From contig JAJEKV010000065.1 in the NCBI GenBank assembly GCA_021234155.1, positions 4,397,594 through 4,461,593 of the forward strand: a stretch of 64,000 nucleotides of DNA, in the 5' to 3' direction. This stretch comes from Isoetes taiwanensis. Its lineage: Eukaryota; Streptophyta; Lycopodiopsida; Isoetales; Isoetaceae. This document shows, in pieces, positions 12,481 through 23,639 of this stretch. The translations under genes were made by a program, and so were the position numbers. The notes beneath the pieces were generated by a model. It was not told where the DNA came from, made no database searches, and was given only the letters and a program-made list of their open reading frames with translations. Numbering within the stretch: position 1 is the stretch's first letter; each line of letters begins with the position of its first letter.

Positions 12481-13830
12481 GGAAGTAGGGGATGTCACAC
12501 ATACTTCCTTGAATTCTTCACTTGAGTGCAAAACCTCTTCAATCTTTTTGCCGAATTCATTGGACAAGGTGGAGAGGGCATTGCAATGCACTCGGACCTC
12601 CAATGGTCATTGAGATAGTGTGTCATCAACCACATTTAGTTTACCTGGTTTATAGACTATCTCGAAGTCATACTCTTCGAGGAATTCCATCTAGCATCTT
12701 CACCTCAAATTGAAGATATATTCGAGGTTTTGGTGGTCTGTATCCAACTGAAATCGCCTCTAAGCAAATAATGCCTCATATGCGTAAAGCTCTTATAACC
12801 CTTAAACATTCATGATCATGGATGAAGCAATGTTGCTCGACATTGTTCATCTTTTTAAAGTCATATGAAATTACTCTTCCTTCTTGCATGAGGACTCCTC
12901 CAGTTGCCACTCACTTGCATCTGTTGGTAATGTGCAAACCCAATCTGAATCGTCACATCATTGAAAGACAAGTTCCAGTTTAGAGAGATAATCATCCATG
13001 GAACTGTAAGCTGAAAAGTCATTATAAAAAACTTGAAGAAAGACATTATCTTTCATGTATCTTGAAAAACAAAAACGCATTCAAAAGTAAAAGGAGAATT
13101 TAATGAACCCAAAGAACCATTTTGTAGATATAAGTGCGATAAAGGTAGTTTTAAGTTGATACTCTGGCTGAATAGAAACTTCATTGTAACCAAGAAAACC
13201 ATCCATGAAAGAATACATTTCATGACCCACAACCTCTTCAAGAACTTGATCTATGAACAATAAGGGAAGATGGTCATGTTACGTGACCAAATTGAGCTTG
13301 TGGTACTCCATGCAACCGTTATATTTGAGGGCAATGATTATGGGCTCATCCACTGAGAATATTTGACTTCGTAAATAAAGCCAGCAGTGAGAAGCCTATC
13401 AATCTCGGCCTTGACACAGTCACAATTATTGGGGTTGAGTCTGTACTGTTATTGCTAGGTGGGGCCTGAGTCAGGTTTGGTAGAAATAGTCAATTCCTCT
13501 ATCTCTTTCTTAATATTTCTTAAACATTTATAGCTCCAAGCAAAGGTGTGTTTGAACTCCTTAAATAAATTGATGGCATGGCTATGATAGGGTGTGGAAA
13601 GACATGCTACCAGACGAATAGGTTGACTATTTTCTACGTCAATAATCTCAACTTTCAGAGTTTGAATATGAAAAAGACGGAGATGGTGAGACCGATGTGG
13701 CAAAACGTTGTTGAGTGCGAGTAGTAGCATGAACAATAGCAAGAGTGCATCCTTCGGCACCTTGCATGAGATGGAGGAGACATCGACGAAGTTAGGGAAT
13801 GACATAAGGCATGGGGGTCTCCAATTCGTT
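12480..13830 (-). pseudogene. Ty3/gypsy reverse transcriptase/RNase H relic
   Basis: Reading the minus strand downwards from 13,805 gives the usual gypsy pol order in broken frames. A segment with EFKHTFAWSY is followed by RLNPNNCD with AEIDRLL.AGFI and SPIIIALK, then PLLFIDQVLEEV with YSFMDGF and GYNEV. Further on are TDHQNLEYIF, typical of RNase H, and YKPGKLNVVDD. Several in-frame stops and frame changes rule out a functional enzyme. No YxDD box survives clearly and no integrase is seen. In the family this polyprotein copies element RNA into DNA in cytoplasmic particles. Confidence 0.8.
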
Positions 13831-15070
13831 TTTCGAATGAAATAAGTTTTATCGGCGGATCCTGTGGAAAGGCAGCTACTGCATAGGCAGATTCCGTGTC
13901 TTGTAGTGTGAGACAGTGTGGTCGTTTATCATGCGCTTGGCATGAGACGAGACCTATCCAATTTAACTGTTGGACTGGAGGATTAAGAGCATGAACGGTC
14001 TCTTCCTGGGCTTATTGGTCAGGAGGAGCTTCAACAGGAGCTTGATTTTGTTGCTATGGCTACAGACCGCATGGTTGGGCGATACAGGTTGGGTTGTAGG
14101 CCTTGGTCGCCATTCGCAACCCAGAGTTGATAGGCTGTGAGTCAGCTTACAAAGAAAATGCAAAAGTTGGCAGCATTAAATGCAGTTTTTGTCATTAGTT
14201 TTAGAGTTTATGGGCAAAAAATTGCTACGAAAATATAGATAGTACTTTTTAGGTCATACCACATGGCAACATCCCATAGGGACTTATGGCAGTCCTCTAA
14301 GTGTCCCGAAAGAGAATTGAACATAAGACCTCCCAATTGGTAAACCAAAGGACTAGCACTATAGGGAAGGAACGTGAAAGAAATAAAGATTATGTAACTA
14401 TTCAAATTTGAGCAAAAACCAAGCAAAATGGGAGAAAAATGAAAATGAAAAACTTGCAAGGAAAAAACAGGAAATGGAAAAATTTATATGTTTTTTATTT
14501 AGGTTAGACAACCATTGTATTTAAGGTCCAAGGAGGAGATTTATGATTGATCACTGAGTTGTCACTGATATTATGAATATAATGGGATTTCTTGGGGTTT
14601 GGAGTGGATTGATGGGAGTGCTAGCAAAGCAAATTCAGATTGAGGGTGGCTCAATTTAAAGCTTCTATGGTCATATGACATGCTATGAGTGAGCTATGGA
14701 GGCAAGTGCATGAGGTTATGAAACTGGATAAAAGGACATGGGAATAACTTAAGGGATATGTGAGTATATAGTGATGTAAGATGACAGGCATTGTTAGGTA
14801 AAATGCCAGAGGGGTTCCGGGTGCATAGGAATGCATAGGGGCAAGGCACCAAATAATAATGGGGGCTAAGAAAATGGACAAGAAAATTATACAACACACC
14901 AATACAAAATCATGGCAACCAAATTGAACACGGCATTTACAAAATGGAGGCAAGAGGGATCACAGATTACGTGAGCACATGTAATGCATGCATGTTAAGA
15001 ATAATTAACAGTGACGTGCAAAAGCGCTCACAGTAATCCTCTGTTTTGGGCCAAGAGCCTTTCATCATTC
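13831..15070. other. No gene recognised; CLE upstream region at its right end
   Basis: Short minus-strand frames (for example 14,651-14,953) have no recognisable domain. About 14,308-14,365 on the minus strand carries a tRNA-like block with a TTCAATTCTC-type internal promoter box, possibly a SINE remnant. The last few hundred bases are the upstream region of the CLE gene. Confidence 0.35.
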
Positions 15071-15080
15071 TGAGCTCCTC

Positions 15081-15090
15081 TTTAAATTAA
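15081..15090 (+). promoter_or_regulatory. Candidate TATA-like element of the CLE gene
   Basis: TTTAAATTAA lies about 225 bases before the CLE start codon. It is the only AT-rich core-promoter-like block close to the gene, but it is not a canonical TATAAA. The transcription start cannot be read from the sequence. Confidence 0.25.
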
Positions 15091-15152
15091 AAAACCTCCA
15101 TCCATCCAATCCTTACTACGGCAGCTAGCCAAGCAGCCAAGCAAGGACGCCA

Positions 15153-15249
15153 ATGTCGTTACCATAGCTCGCCTTTTTTAATGCTTTACCGGTTCCCTTG
15201 TTGGACCCTTTTGGCTTTTTTTTTTTTGAATTGGATGGATGGATGTTGA
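15153..15249 (+). other. Two short upstream open reading frames before the CLE start
   Basis: uORF1 (15153-15167) encodes four residues. uORF2 (15181-15249) encodes 22 residues with a hydrophobic core LLAFFF across a T12 run. If transcription begins near 15.1 kb, both lie in the leader and could reduce translation of the CLE precursor. Whether they are transcribed is unknown. Confidence 0.4.
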
Positions 15250-15314
15250 CTGAGCTTTTTTGGCCCGATCTTTGTCTCCATACATTTGCCTTTGCATCTC
15301 ATTTCAAGTAAGAC

Positions 15315-16304
15315 ATGAAGTGGGATCGTTGCATTGCCGCCCTGTTTTTCCTCTTCTTGGGCGCTTGTCATTGCCACCAAGGTTGTAAATATTATCACCT
15401 TTCTTTTCTTTGGTTGCTGTAATTTGTGGCTTGAATCCCCTGTTTAGAGCTCGAATTTTTTCGTTTGTTATTCTGTACATCTTGTCCTCAAGGTTTCTTG
15501 ACAATTTGCATCTTCAGTAATGCATTCACGTAGATGAACACCCTGCTACATGTTTTTGACAAGTCTTGTAGCTTCTTTTGGTGTAGAACTCTTGGGTACA
15601 TCTGTAATGTGCTGATTTTGAGGACATAGATTGGGAAAAAACATGTTGGCCAATTTGTTCACAATTTTATGTTAAGAAACGAGTAGTATGAGCACTCTGT
15701 TCTTCCTGAGTTGAGAACTCAAGGTACCTGAGACTTTATACACCCATCTAAAGGATCCTGTTTCTTCTGCGCAGGTTCGAGCTGGATCAGGAGCTCAGTG
15801 CAGTTGAGAGGTCCCACTTCACATTGTGACAGCATCAGCTGTGAAAATGCACCACCGTCTGATACAAATTTCAGGACCAGGACCCAGTTTCAGGTACGAA
15901 CTGAAGCCTGAGAAACAAAGAATGAGAAATAAACTAAAGCTCATATGATGCATTACTAAAGCTCGTATGATATTACTGGACTTAATCTGCTTATATGCAA
16001 AGGAAAGCTCTAACCACTTGATTCCAATCATATGATATTACTGAACATTTAATCTGCTTATATGCAAAGGAAAGCTCTCTAACAACTTGATTCCTGTTTA
16101 TTTCAGGCCAACCGACATAAGATAGCAGATGGCAGACAAATGTCTGAGCTACATGAAAATGTAGGCCTAAAGGGGAGCCCTACATTTCAAATTGGACCAG
16201 TCAACTCCAAGCTTCAAGTCGGAGATATGCAACCAGAAAGATCTGTTCCTGCTGGCCCAGATCCCCTGCATCATCGATCTACTCCACCTTCTAGGGTCCC
16301 TTGA
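15315..16304 (+). CDS. CLE (CLAVATA3/ESR-related) peptide hormone precursor, three exons
   Basis: Exons 15315-15381, 15775-15893 and 16107-16304 join in frame into 127 codons. Donors are GTTGTA and GTACGA; acceptors are TGCGCAG and ATTTCAG. Residues 1-20 form a signal peptide: MKWDRC, then a hydrophobic stretch with ALFFLFFLGA. The middle is a variable, polar propeptide. Residues 107-118 are RSVPAGPDPLHH, the CLE dodecapeptide, followed by a 9-residue tail. CLV3 has RTVPSGPDPLHH, so only two positions differ. Prolines 110 and 113, the ones hydroxylated in CLV3, are kept. Arabidopsis CLV3 also has three exons. The family is secreted, processed and sensed by CLV1/BAM-type receptor kinases to restrain stem-cell division. 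No stop or frameshift is seen, so the gene looks intact. The exon model is mine and needs RNA support. Confidence 0.85.
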
Positions 16305-18123
16305 TGTCTTCAACATGTTAGACTAATCTTATGCCTTGCCGATCCGCACCGCGACGCGGGTTTTTGTAAAATTTTGTCTAGTTTTTATCTGCAAACAAAG
16401 AATTTTGAGCACATCCTTGCATGCATCAACTGTGCAATTTGTGCAAATTGCTACTGTTGCCCTTAATATTAAAATGAAATATTCTTCGATTCATAGTGTT
16501 TGGATTTTCAATGAAACAAATCATTTGACGTTGTCTGCAGTGATAAGACAGAAAAATTCGGTCTCTTGTTACTTTCCAAATTGTGCATAAAACGAAAGGT
16601 CCGTGACATGCTAGACAGGAAGACAGGCCTGGTTGAATACGATCAAGGATCTAAAAGGATGATGGGGAGAGACCAAGGGACAAAAAGAGGAGGATTAGGG
16701 TTTTAATGTCTGAACTCAAAAAAATGCTAAGAAAAAGGCAAGGTTTAAACATCCCAATGCAATGCAAATATGAACAGAGTTTTGTTTGATGTTAAAGGCA
16801 CTGCTTTGTTCTATCCTAGCTAATTACTGAAAAAGCAAAATTCTGCAGGATAATTGCTGAAAAGGCGAATTCTGCTGCAGGGCAGCAAATTAGGGTTCTA
16901 AATTTCTAATCAGCCAGATAAGATTCACTGCCACAGAAAATTGATGCCTGAGCACATTAAGATTAGAATGATTAACATACAGTGCAAGAAATAGAATGAT
17001 TAGGATTCTAATAACTGTGGCAGATGCAAACCTGGCGGAAAAGGATGTGAAGATGATGATCACTCACTCGTGCATGGCACAATATATAAAGATTTGTAGC
17101 CCTGTAGTGATTCCAGCGATGCATTGTTTTGAGAGAGCTTCTTGGGGCTGCGGCAGCAGACAAACGTCAAATCCGACAAGCTATGGCTTTTCGATGCAGC
17201 ACACACGAATCTTGGTTGGATTTCGAATCCTTTAACGATATGGCTGTCCCTGTTGCCCCACACTGCCAAATACCTCCTCCGCCATAGCCTGTACCCTTTC
17301 TGTCTTGATATGACTCTCTATCTTGGTTAGGGTTCTCCCACGTGGCTGCATTTAAAAGTAACTTTCCTTTTTGGGTAATCCTCTAAAAAAAACGCATGCC
17401 TCGCTCCTTTAGGCCAATGAAGTTTCCTTGTCATTGCTGAAAGATCCTAACATGAGATGTCCAATTATTTAGGAAAGAAATGAAAGGAAACAACGTGCTA
17501 CAATGGGTTGCCCTTTACTTTAGAGGAGCCATTGATTTGGGATATGAAATGGTGGCAGACCTTCGTCGTGCCAGAAGAGCTCTAAATCTACTGGTGGTAA
17601 TGGCTGATAAATGTGTGGCCACGTTAAAAGGGGTAATTTTAAAACTCATACGGGCATTTTGGTAATTACATAAACTTATAGGAGCATTTTGGTAGTTTTC
17701 CTTAAATAATATCACCATGAAGTGCAAGCAGATCACATTGTGCAAAGGTTAGCAATGATAGACGAGCAAGACAAAGGATGGATAATTGGGATGACATGAA
17801 AGGGGGCAAGAGAGTCTTGGTAACAAAAAAATTGTTGAATAACTTGAACTTATAAATTGATATAGCAGTTTTTATGAACTTGAATAGTTGAACGACAGCT
17901 TAAAGGGAACCGCTAGTGCTCGACATCAACTTTACATAGTATTTGTTGTAAGCTTTTTTTAAAATGGGTTGTGCTTGAAATTAATTCCATATAGTATTAT
18001 TTGTTGTGAGATGGTGGAGGGCATCTATAATGACTGATACAAATATGTACCCAGGAAAGCACTATACTGTGGTACAAACTTAAACAACTCAACAAACTTT
18101 GACATTCTAAACTGCAAAAAAAT
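16305..18123. other. CLE downstream region; no other gene recognised
   Basis: The first part is the presumed 3' untranslated region. Beyond it are only short frames (for example 16,336-16,590 and 16,996-17,235) with no recognisable domain. Near 17,640-17,700 a block containing GGCATTTTGGTAATT/GAGCATTTTGGTAGTT is locally duplicated. Confidence 0.4.
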
Positions 18124-19461
18124 TTGAGCAATACATGCGTCATAGGCAAGTTCCTACTCAATAAACTGTGGCATCCTCGAGCAATTTATCACCTACACCT
18201 GCAGTGTGTATTTCGAGTCTCTGGAACCACGCCAGCAGCTGTAAATGTTCGTCTGAGGCAAGCTCTAGATTTGACAAATCATCGTCCGCCAGGTGGAGTG
18301 ATCATGTGTAAAGTGCTGAAGGACAAGTGTTTACACTGTTTTGAGAGAATGCTCGGATATTGTTCGAAAGACGTTGGCAAGCTGCATTACAGGAATCATG
18401 TGAAGGAGGTAACTACTGAGCAGCTTGAGCATGGGAAGAACTTGTATGCACTGTACGGTGCGGGTGAGATCAAGCACTGTGTAGTTTTGGATAACATGAA
18501 CTTGCTCAGTCGTGGGAGCCATTTTGTATTATATCATGGGAGACGGCAAAGAACTCCCAGTCTGTGCTACACAATTGCATGGATGTTGCGAACTGGAAAA
18601 TTCATTTTGTCCAGTGCATGGGTCCTCCCTTGAAATTCTACTAGAATTAGTTACTATAGAGTAGAGGCTGCGTGGAGGCTTACCCTGGATCCAAGCCAAG
18701 CGATGCGTCATTTATGGATTGCCTCCTGGGGAAGAGCCAATAGAGAAAGTGGGCAGAAGGCGGCATAGCTTTTGGGACGATGCGCTGGCGTGCGAGGAGC
18801 TAGATAAGCTTGATGCAATGCTAGAAGGGGATGAAAATGACAGTGCTACTGATGATGATGCAGTTGACATCGTCAATTATCCTGTTGATGAGGAGTATCA
18901 TGAGGAGGCACCCGCTTTTATTCCTCTTGTAGATGGCAGCCAGTCTTATTTTCAAGACTATATTCCTTTAGATATGCCTGATCGTGGCTTTCATATTGGA
19001 TAGTATGAGCTCTTAAATTGTTTGTTCATGTTCACGTTGCATCTTGCTAATTGATTGAATGTTGTGTTTTAGGGCCACATGTTGATGGCAGGACCGGTGA
19101 AAGAGAGAGGGATGCCACTCCTCCTCCTCCATTCTCTACCTTTATTGCGTTGGATGTTGAATCCGTAGAGTGGCGTGCCATTGAAGAGGTGGCTCCTCTA
19201 TTTGCAGCTCCGTTTTTTGATGTTGAGCAGATGAAATCACAGACTTGGCGAATTGTGCATGCTTTATCTGTTGCTTTAACCAATGCAGTGGACATCTTAG
19301 AAGAAGCTTTGGTTGCAGTGGACAATCCAGACATTGACATTTCAGTGCAGGACATAAGAGTGTTTAGAGGGGAGGTGAATCACGTGCGAGCTATGCTCTT
19401 GTCTAAGCTGCGGCAGCTTCATCAGCTTGCAGCCGCTCATCCCAACACTATGCGAGCATGA
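18124..19461 (+). pseudogene. Rep-like HUH endonuclease gene, truncated and frameshifted
   Basis: The frame at 18124-18633 carries two linked motifs of rolling-circle initiators: HLHLQ (metal-binding HUH motif, 18190-18204) and, 54 residues on, YCSK (the catalytic YxxK motif, 18358-18369). After one in-frame TGA (18631) the frame continues with RVEAAWRLTLDP and IASWGRANRES. It then shifts near 18,775 into a strongly acidic segment (to 19,002). A possible intron (GTATGA...TTTTAG, about 19003-19072) leads to a last segment (19,073-19,461) with a helical, leucine-rich C-terminus of unknown function. No ATG or motif I is visible upstream, so the 5' end is missing. Known HUH proteins nick and rejoin single-stranded DNA. 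A replitron-type transposon or an integrated CRESS-type Rep are both possible. A Helitron is unlikely: one tyrosine and no helicase. Confidence 0.7.
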
Positions 19462-19799
19462 TCTGGCATTGTCCTCTATAGGCATGGAGCGCCTTGTTGT
19501 ATATAGAGTTTTGTTGGTTCTGTTGCGTCTGTAGCAAGCGAGCTTTCAGCAGGATAGTTTATCTTTGTATATTAGTTTGGGTGACGTCCTCTATATTAGT
19601 TTGGTGACGTTGCTTTTGTACTCGGGAGTTTCATAAATGGTGTGTAATTTTTAATGTAATGTTTGGATCATTTGCTTCAGTTTCATTCTCAATTGCAATT
19701 ATCACTCTCTTCTTGTTCTTGGGTTGCGGTGAGGGTACGTGTAAGGTTGAGATGTATTTAATTTTGCCAATGGTTGAAATATGGAGGGCTAAATTTTTT

Positions 19800-20944
19800 T
19801 TAGATTAGAGGGGGTGGACCGATTAGATTAGAGAGTGTGGACCGATTAGATTAGAAGGAAACCCATAATACACCCAAACAAAGATTTGAAAAGACAAGAG
19901 TTTCCAGTTGAAAATATTACCTCATATTAAAAGATAAAAACCACCTTGAAAATAGTACCAATTTTTCACTAAAAAAAGTTATTCAAAAGTCTTCTTTGCT
20001 CATCATTTTTGGACATGCAACCTCAATATTTATTACCTTGTTTTAAGAGATAAAAACCACATAGTACCAATTTTTCCCAAAAAAAAAAAAAAAAGTTATA
20101 AAGAAATATTCTTTGCTCATCATACATACCTTAAATGTATACGCCTTTACAAAAGTGATCTTTGAGGTTTTAGGTTTAAGACCAGGCTAATAGCATCAAA
20201 TCTTCCTAGTTGCTTGGATCAATTTTGACCAAATACCTAAGCCGTTGATTAAATAAAATCTCCAAACTAATTATTGTGAGAGAAACAATAAACTGCACAA
20301 TATGGAATAGAAGTTAGAATCTTGTCAAAATCTTGCCAAATCCTTCTGGTTGCTTGGATCAATTTCGAGAACCAATGGCAACACCAAATACCCAAGCCAT
20401 TGATTAAATAAAATCCCCAAACTAATTATTGTGAAAAATAATGAACTGCGGAGTATGAAATAGAAGTTAAGATCTGCCATTTGAGAGGGGAGAAACAATT
20501 GAGAGGGGAGAAACAATAGAATGTAGAGTATGAGGAGCCCCTAAGGATCTGCCATTTGAGAGGGGAGAAATAATACAATGGGGCAATATGAGATGAGCTT
20601 AGAGCCCATAAGGATCTCTACCCCTAGGATGGTTAGCACTCATTTTGTCTATTAATTAGACTCATTCGGTCAAAGAACCAACATTTCAATAAAGACTATA
20701 CTACTTAGTAGTGAAGACTCATTCCGTCAAAGAACAACATTTCATTAAAGACTATACTACTTAGTAATGACTAGAATGTTCCACTCCTTTATGAATCTAA
20801 AATATACAAGGATGTTCCACTCCTAAGAAGGCATTGGTTAAGCAAGACCTTAAAACTGGAGGAATCAATTGAATAAACATAAAACATAAACACTTAACGC
20901 CGAGGACAATTTGTTAGAAAGAAGTGTAGCAATTACCAGCATGA
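19800..20944. repeat. Cluster of local direct duplications, AT-rich
   Basis: Several pairs lie side by side. GGACCGATTAGATTAGA is repeated near 19,815 and 19,840. A block with AAAAACCAC...ATAGTACCAATTTTT recurs near 19,940 and 20,050. A block with TTGCTTGGATCAATTT...TTGATTAAATAAAATC recurs near 20,210 and 20,350. GATCTGCCATTTGAGAGGGG recurs at about 20,472 and 20,550. CAAAGAAC..ACATTTCA recurs near 20,670 and 20,725. No coding sequence is seen. Repeated local duplication just upstream of the LINE target site is the simplest reading. Confidence 0.65.
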
Positions 20945-20959
20945 GAGTGTACAAAAGAA
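20945..20959 (+). repeat. Target site duplication of LINE-A, upstream copy
   Basis: GAGTGTACAAAAGAA is repeated exactly at 31151-31165, directly after the LINE's short A tail. This defines the outer limits of the insertion. Confidence 0.9.
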
Positions 20960-21034
20960 GGCTCATCAATTCGGAAGAGATGAACGTTAGGCGCTCAAGC
21001 ACCGACTCGACCCTGGGAGAAATTCCCAGACCCA

Positions 21035-21421
21035 ATGGATGAGGCTTTGCTCGAAGCTGTTCTCCAGGATCTAGGGATTATTCAGGCCCCGGAAGAAGTC
21101 CAGGATTCCATCAATTTAGTTGGCAATTTCATTAGATTAGCCCGAGTTTCTAACTCTAGGATACGTTTTTGCAGGATTGGTTTCAATTATCTCTATCTGT
21201 GTATTCTTTGTTTTGATAGGCCAGGGTCTTTGAGAGTTGCTGCTCACAACTCGCAACCATTTCTTGGAGGCAGATTTGAAAGAAATTTGTTTACCATGAG
21301 TGCCCCCATGGAATTTGGTGTAGAACCAATCTATCACTGGGCAACATTCTTTGACCTACAGCCGGATCAATTCATTGGTGACATCGAAGTGGTAGTTTGG
21401 AGGTTTCTAGCAGCCAATTAG
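21035..21421 (+). CDS. 128-codon frame in the LINE-A 5' region, unknown function
   Basis: This ATG-started frame begins 75 bases inside the LINE and is the first frame of the element. It encodes an acidic N-terminus (MDEALLEAVLQDLG) and a mid-part with a hydrophobic run. I recognise no domain. It could be a genuine leader ORF of this LINE family or a detached piece of ORF1. The stop at 21421 is followed by about 270 bases before ORF1. Confidence 0.35.
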   Translation: MDEALLEAVLQDLGIIQAPEEVQDSINLVGNFIRLARVSNSRIRFCRIGFNYLYLCILCFDRPGSLRVAAHNSQPFLGGRFERNLFTMSAPMEFGVEPIYHWATFFDLQPDQFIGDIEVVVWRFLAAN

Positions 21422-21695
21422 GATTCTTTTTCGGCGTTCCTAGGATATTGTGCCAGTTCTGACCCCCCTGCTGAGCAGGACATTTAGTCTTAGATTGCTT
21501 TCTGCAGTAGAGTACGGCTTATCTTATTTCGATTCACCTTTTTCTTGGAAGGTGTGTTTCAGTTATTCTTTGGGGGCAAAGGGGGGGAGCAGTCTTTCCC
21601 TTCTCCAAGTAACTGCTGTCTTTCCGGCTGCCCTTGCTCGGAGCCTATTCTGCTTCTGTTTCGGTGGATCTTACGGGCAAAAATAAAAAAAGAAG

Positions 21696-23639
21696 ATGAC
21701 GAACATCAAGAATAGCGGGGCTGGTTCTTCCAGGCAGAACACCAGCACCAACATTGAGGACGAAGAATGGACCCAAATTTTCTGGATGGAGGATAGAAGG
21801 GATCAGGGGTGGAAGTTACTCAAAAAAATTTATTTGGGGCTTGAGATTATCAAGGATCAACAGAGGGTTGCTGCGGTCTGCATGGGAGTTCAAGAAGATG
21901 TCACTATTATGGCATGCAAAGAAAAAATGGAAACAATAGACAAAGATTACTGGGACGGCAGAGCCAATGACAGAGACTGGATATGGAACATGTGGGGCTT
22001 CACTCAGGAGATGGATACTGCTCTGTACAAGCTTTTAACGGTTAAACAAGGACACACAGAGGCTGATTGCTGCAGCCTTAAGAAGAGTATCTTCCGAGCC
22101 TCCATGGACGAAATGCTGGCCAAGGTTAAGGATATGGTGGTTCGATGGGACGGACTCAAGGGGACAACCAAGGCGAGCATTAGGCTGATCAGAAGATGGG
22201 AAGATGCAGATGACAACGTAATTGAGAGGCATAGGAAGGCCTTCAGGGCTACCTTAAAAAACGATGAAATTCCGAAAATTATTGCGACATTTCTGGAAGT
22301 ACACCAAATGAGGCTCAAGAAAAATGCCAAAAAATGTTGTATCAAAGATAGCAATGGTTTTTTTTAACCCGGTGGAGGTGGATTCATGCGACTGTAAAAA
22401 CTGCCAAGATGTCAAGCTCTCCGGCCTTGATGTTGTGAAAACGAAGTTTGGGGAAGATAAGATCAGCAATGCGATTCCAGTCATGGGTAAGGGGGATAAA
22501 GCAAATGGTTCGATTTCTAACCCCTCTTATAAAAATGCTCTGCTAAAGGATGTTGTTTCTAATTCTTCCAAGCTTTCTGATCCTAAAGATACCAAGGAGG
22601 GTAACAGAGATTTCATTGATCTTTTTGGGGTCTAGAACTCATCGGCCATTGATATTTTTTCTAAAAATGCTATCCTGTTACATTTCCCTATTAGGTGTCC
22701 TTCGCAGAATGAAATTAAGATGTGGATTACAAAGAACCAGCATATTCCTATTCTTTCTATTCTCAAACTTGACAGCAAGACATTCCAGGTGGTGTGTAGA
22801 GATGAAGCATGCTTCCATTCTATCCTCATAAGGAAGCTTGATTTCATCTCTAATTCCCCCTTTTATATGATGAGATGGGATGCCAATTTTATCCCGGGGA
22901 AGGAAGACAGAATATGTACCTCAACATGGATTAATTTTCCCAATCTTCCCCCGGCTTACTGGACTCGCTCTCACTTAATGGCTTTATCCAATTGTTTAGG
23001 CGAGGTCCTCGAGATTAGCCTGCCCCAGACTAATTTCCCCTCTGTGTGCATTTCCAAGCCCATCCTCTCGGAATGGCACAGGAATCTTAAAACCAGGGTC
23101 AATAACAATGATTTTTTAGACCTTAAAATTACCTATTCCAAAACTCCAGTTCGGACTCCTAGCTCTAAAGGCAAGCTCCCTTTGCAACAGAAGATATCAG
23201 GCAGGTGTGGGTCCCCAAAAAGCACAATGAGAACAATATTACGAAAGGGACTACCTCGCAAACCATGGATTTGGACAGAACAGTAAATTTGACCCGGGAT
23301 TCTCCCCCCAACTATGTCCAAGAGCAACCCCATCAGGTAAAGATTAACTTCAATAAGGACATGATGGTAACCCTCCAGAATGTCAAGTTTTCTGTTCAAA
23401 TTGATACAGGGGATATTATACTATCCTTGCCTAAGCTTCCTGATTTACCTCATATGGGGGAAACTACCAAGTTTGACCAGAATATTGAGGAAATTTTAGA
23501 CACAGAGGAGGAAGGCTGGAAGCTAATGGACAAAAGGAAAGGAAGGGGTAAGAAAAAATTCTATCAGGGTCCCAGTAGGGCTAGCCCAAGAAAGTCCACT
23601 ATCCAGGCAGGCCAAGTGGTAGGGAAATACAGGTATTGA
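21696..23639 (+). pseudogene. LINE-A ORF1 (DUF4283-like nucleic-acid-binding protein), broken
   Basis: The frame opens at 21696 and runs to 22367. It shifts frame at about 22,330, meets a stop at 22633-22635, runs on to 23286, and shifts again to end at 23639. The part at about 22,720-23,080 resembles the DUF4283 domain of plant L1 ORF1: a hydrophobic-aromatic pattern with TWINFPNLPPAYW and LGEVLEISLPQT. No CCHC knuckle was found. The product normally coats LINE RNA. The stop TGA at 23637-23639 overlaps the ATG of ORF2 by one base (TGATG), an arrangement suited to reinitiation. Confidence 0.7.

Noticed and set aside
17060-17330. Overlapping frames of 60-79 codons on both strands
   Set aside because: No domain, and similar lengths occur by chance throughout the AT-rich DNA here.
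18124-19461. Helitron Rep/helicase
   Set aside because: Only one catalytic-type tyrosine is seen, no helicase motifs follow, and no Helitron ends were found.
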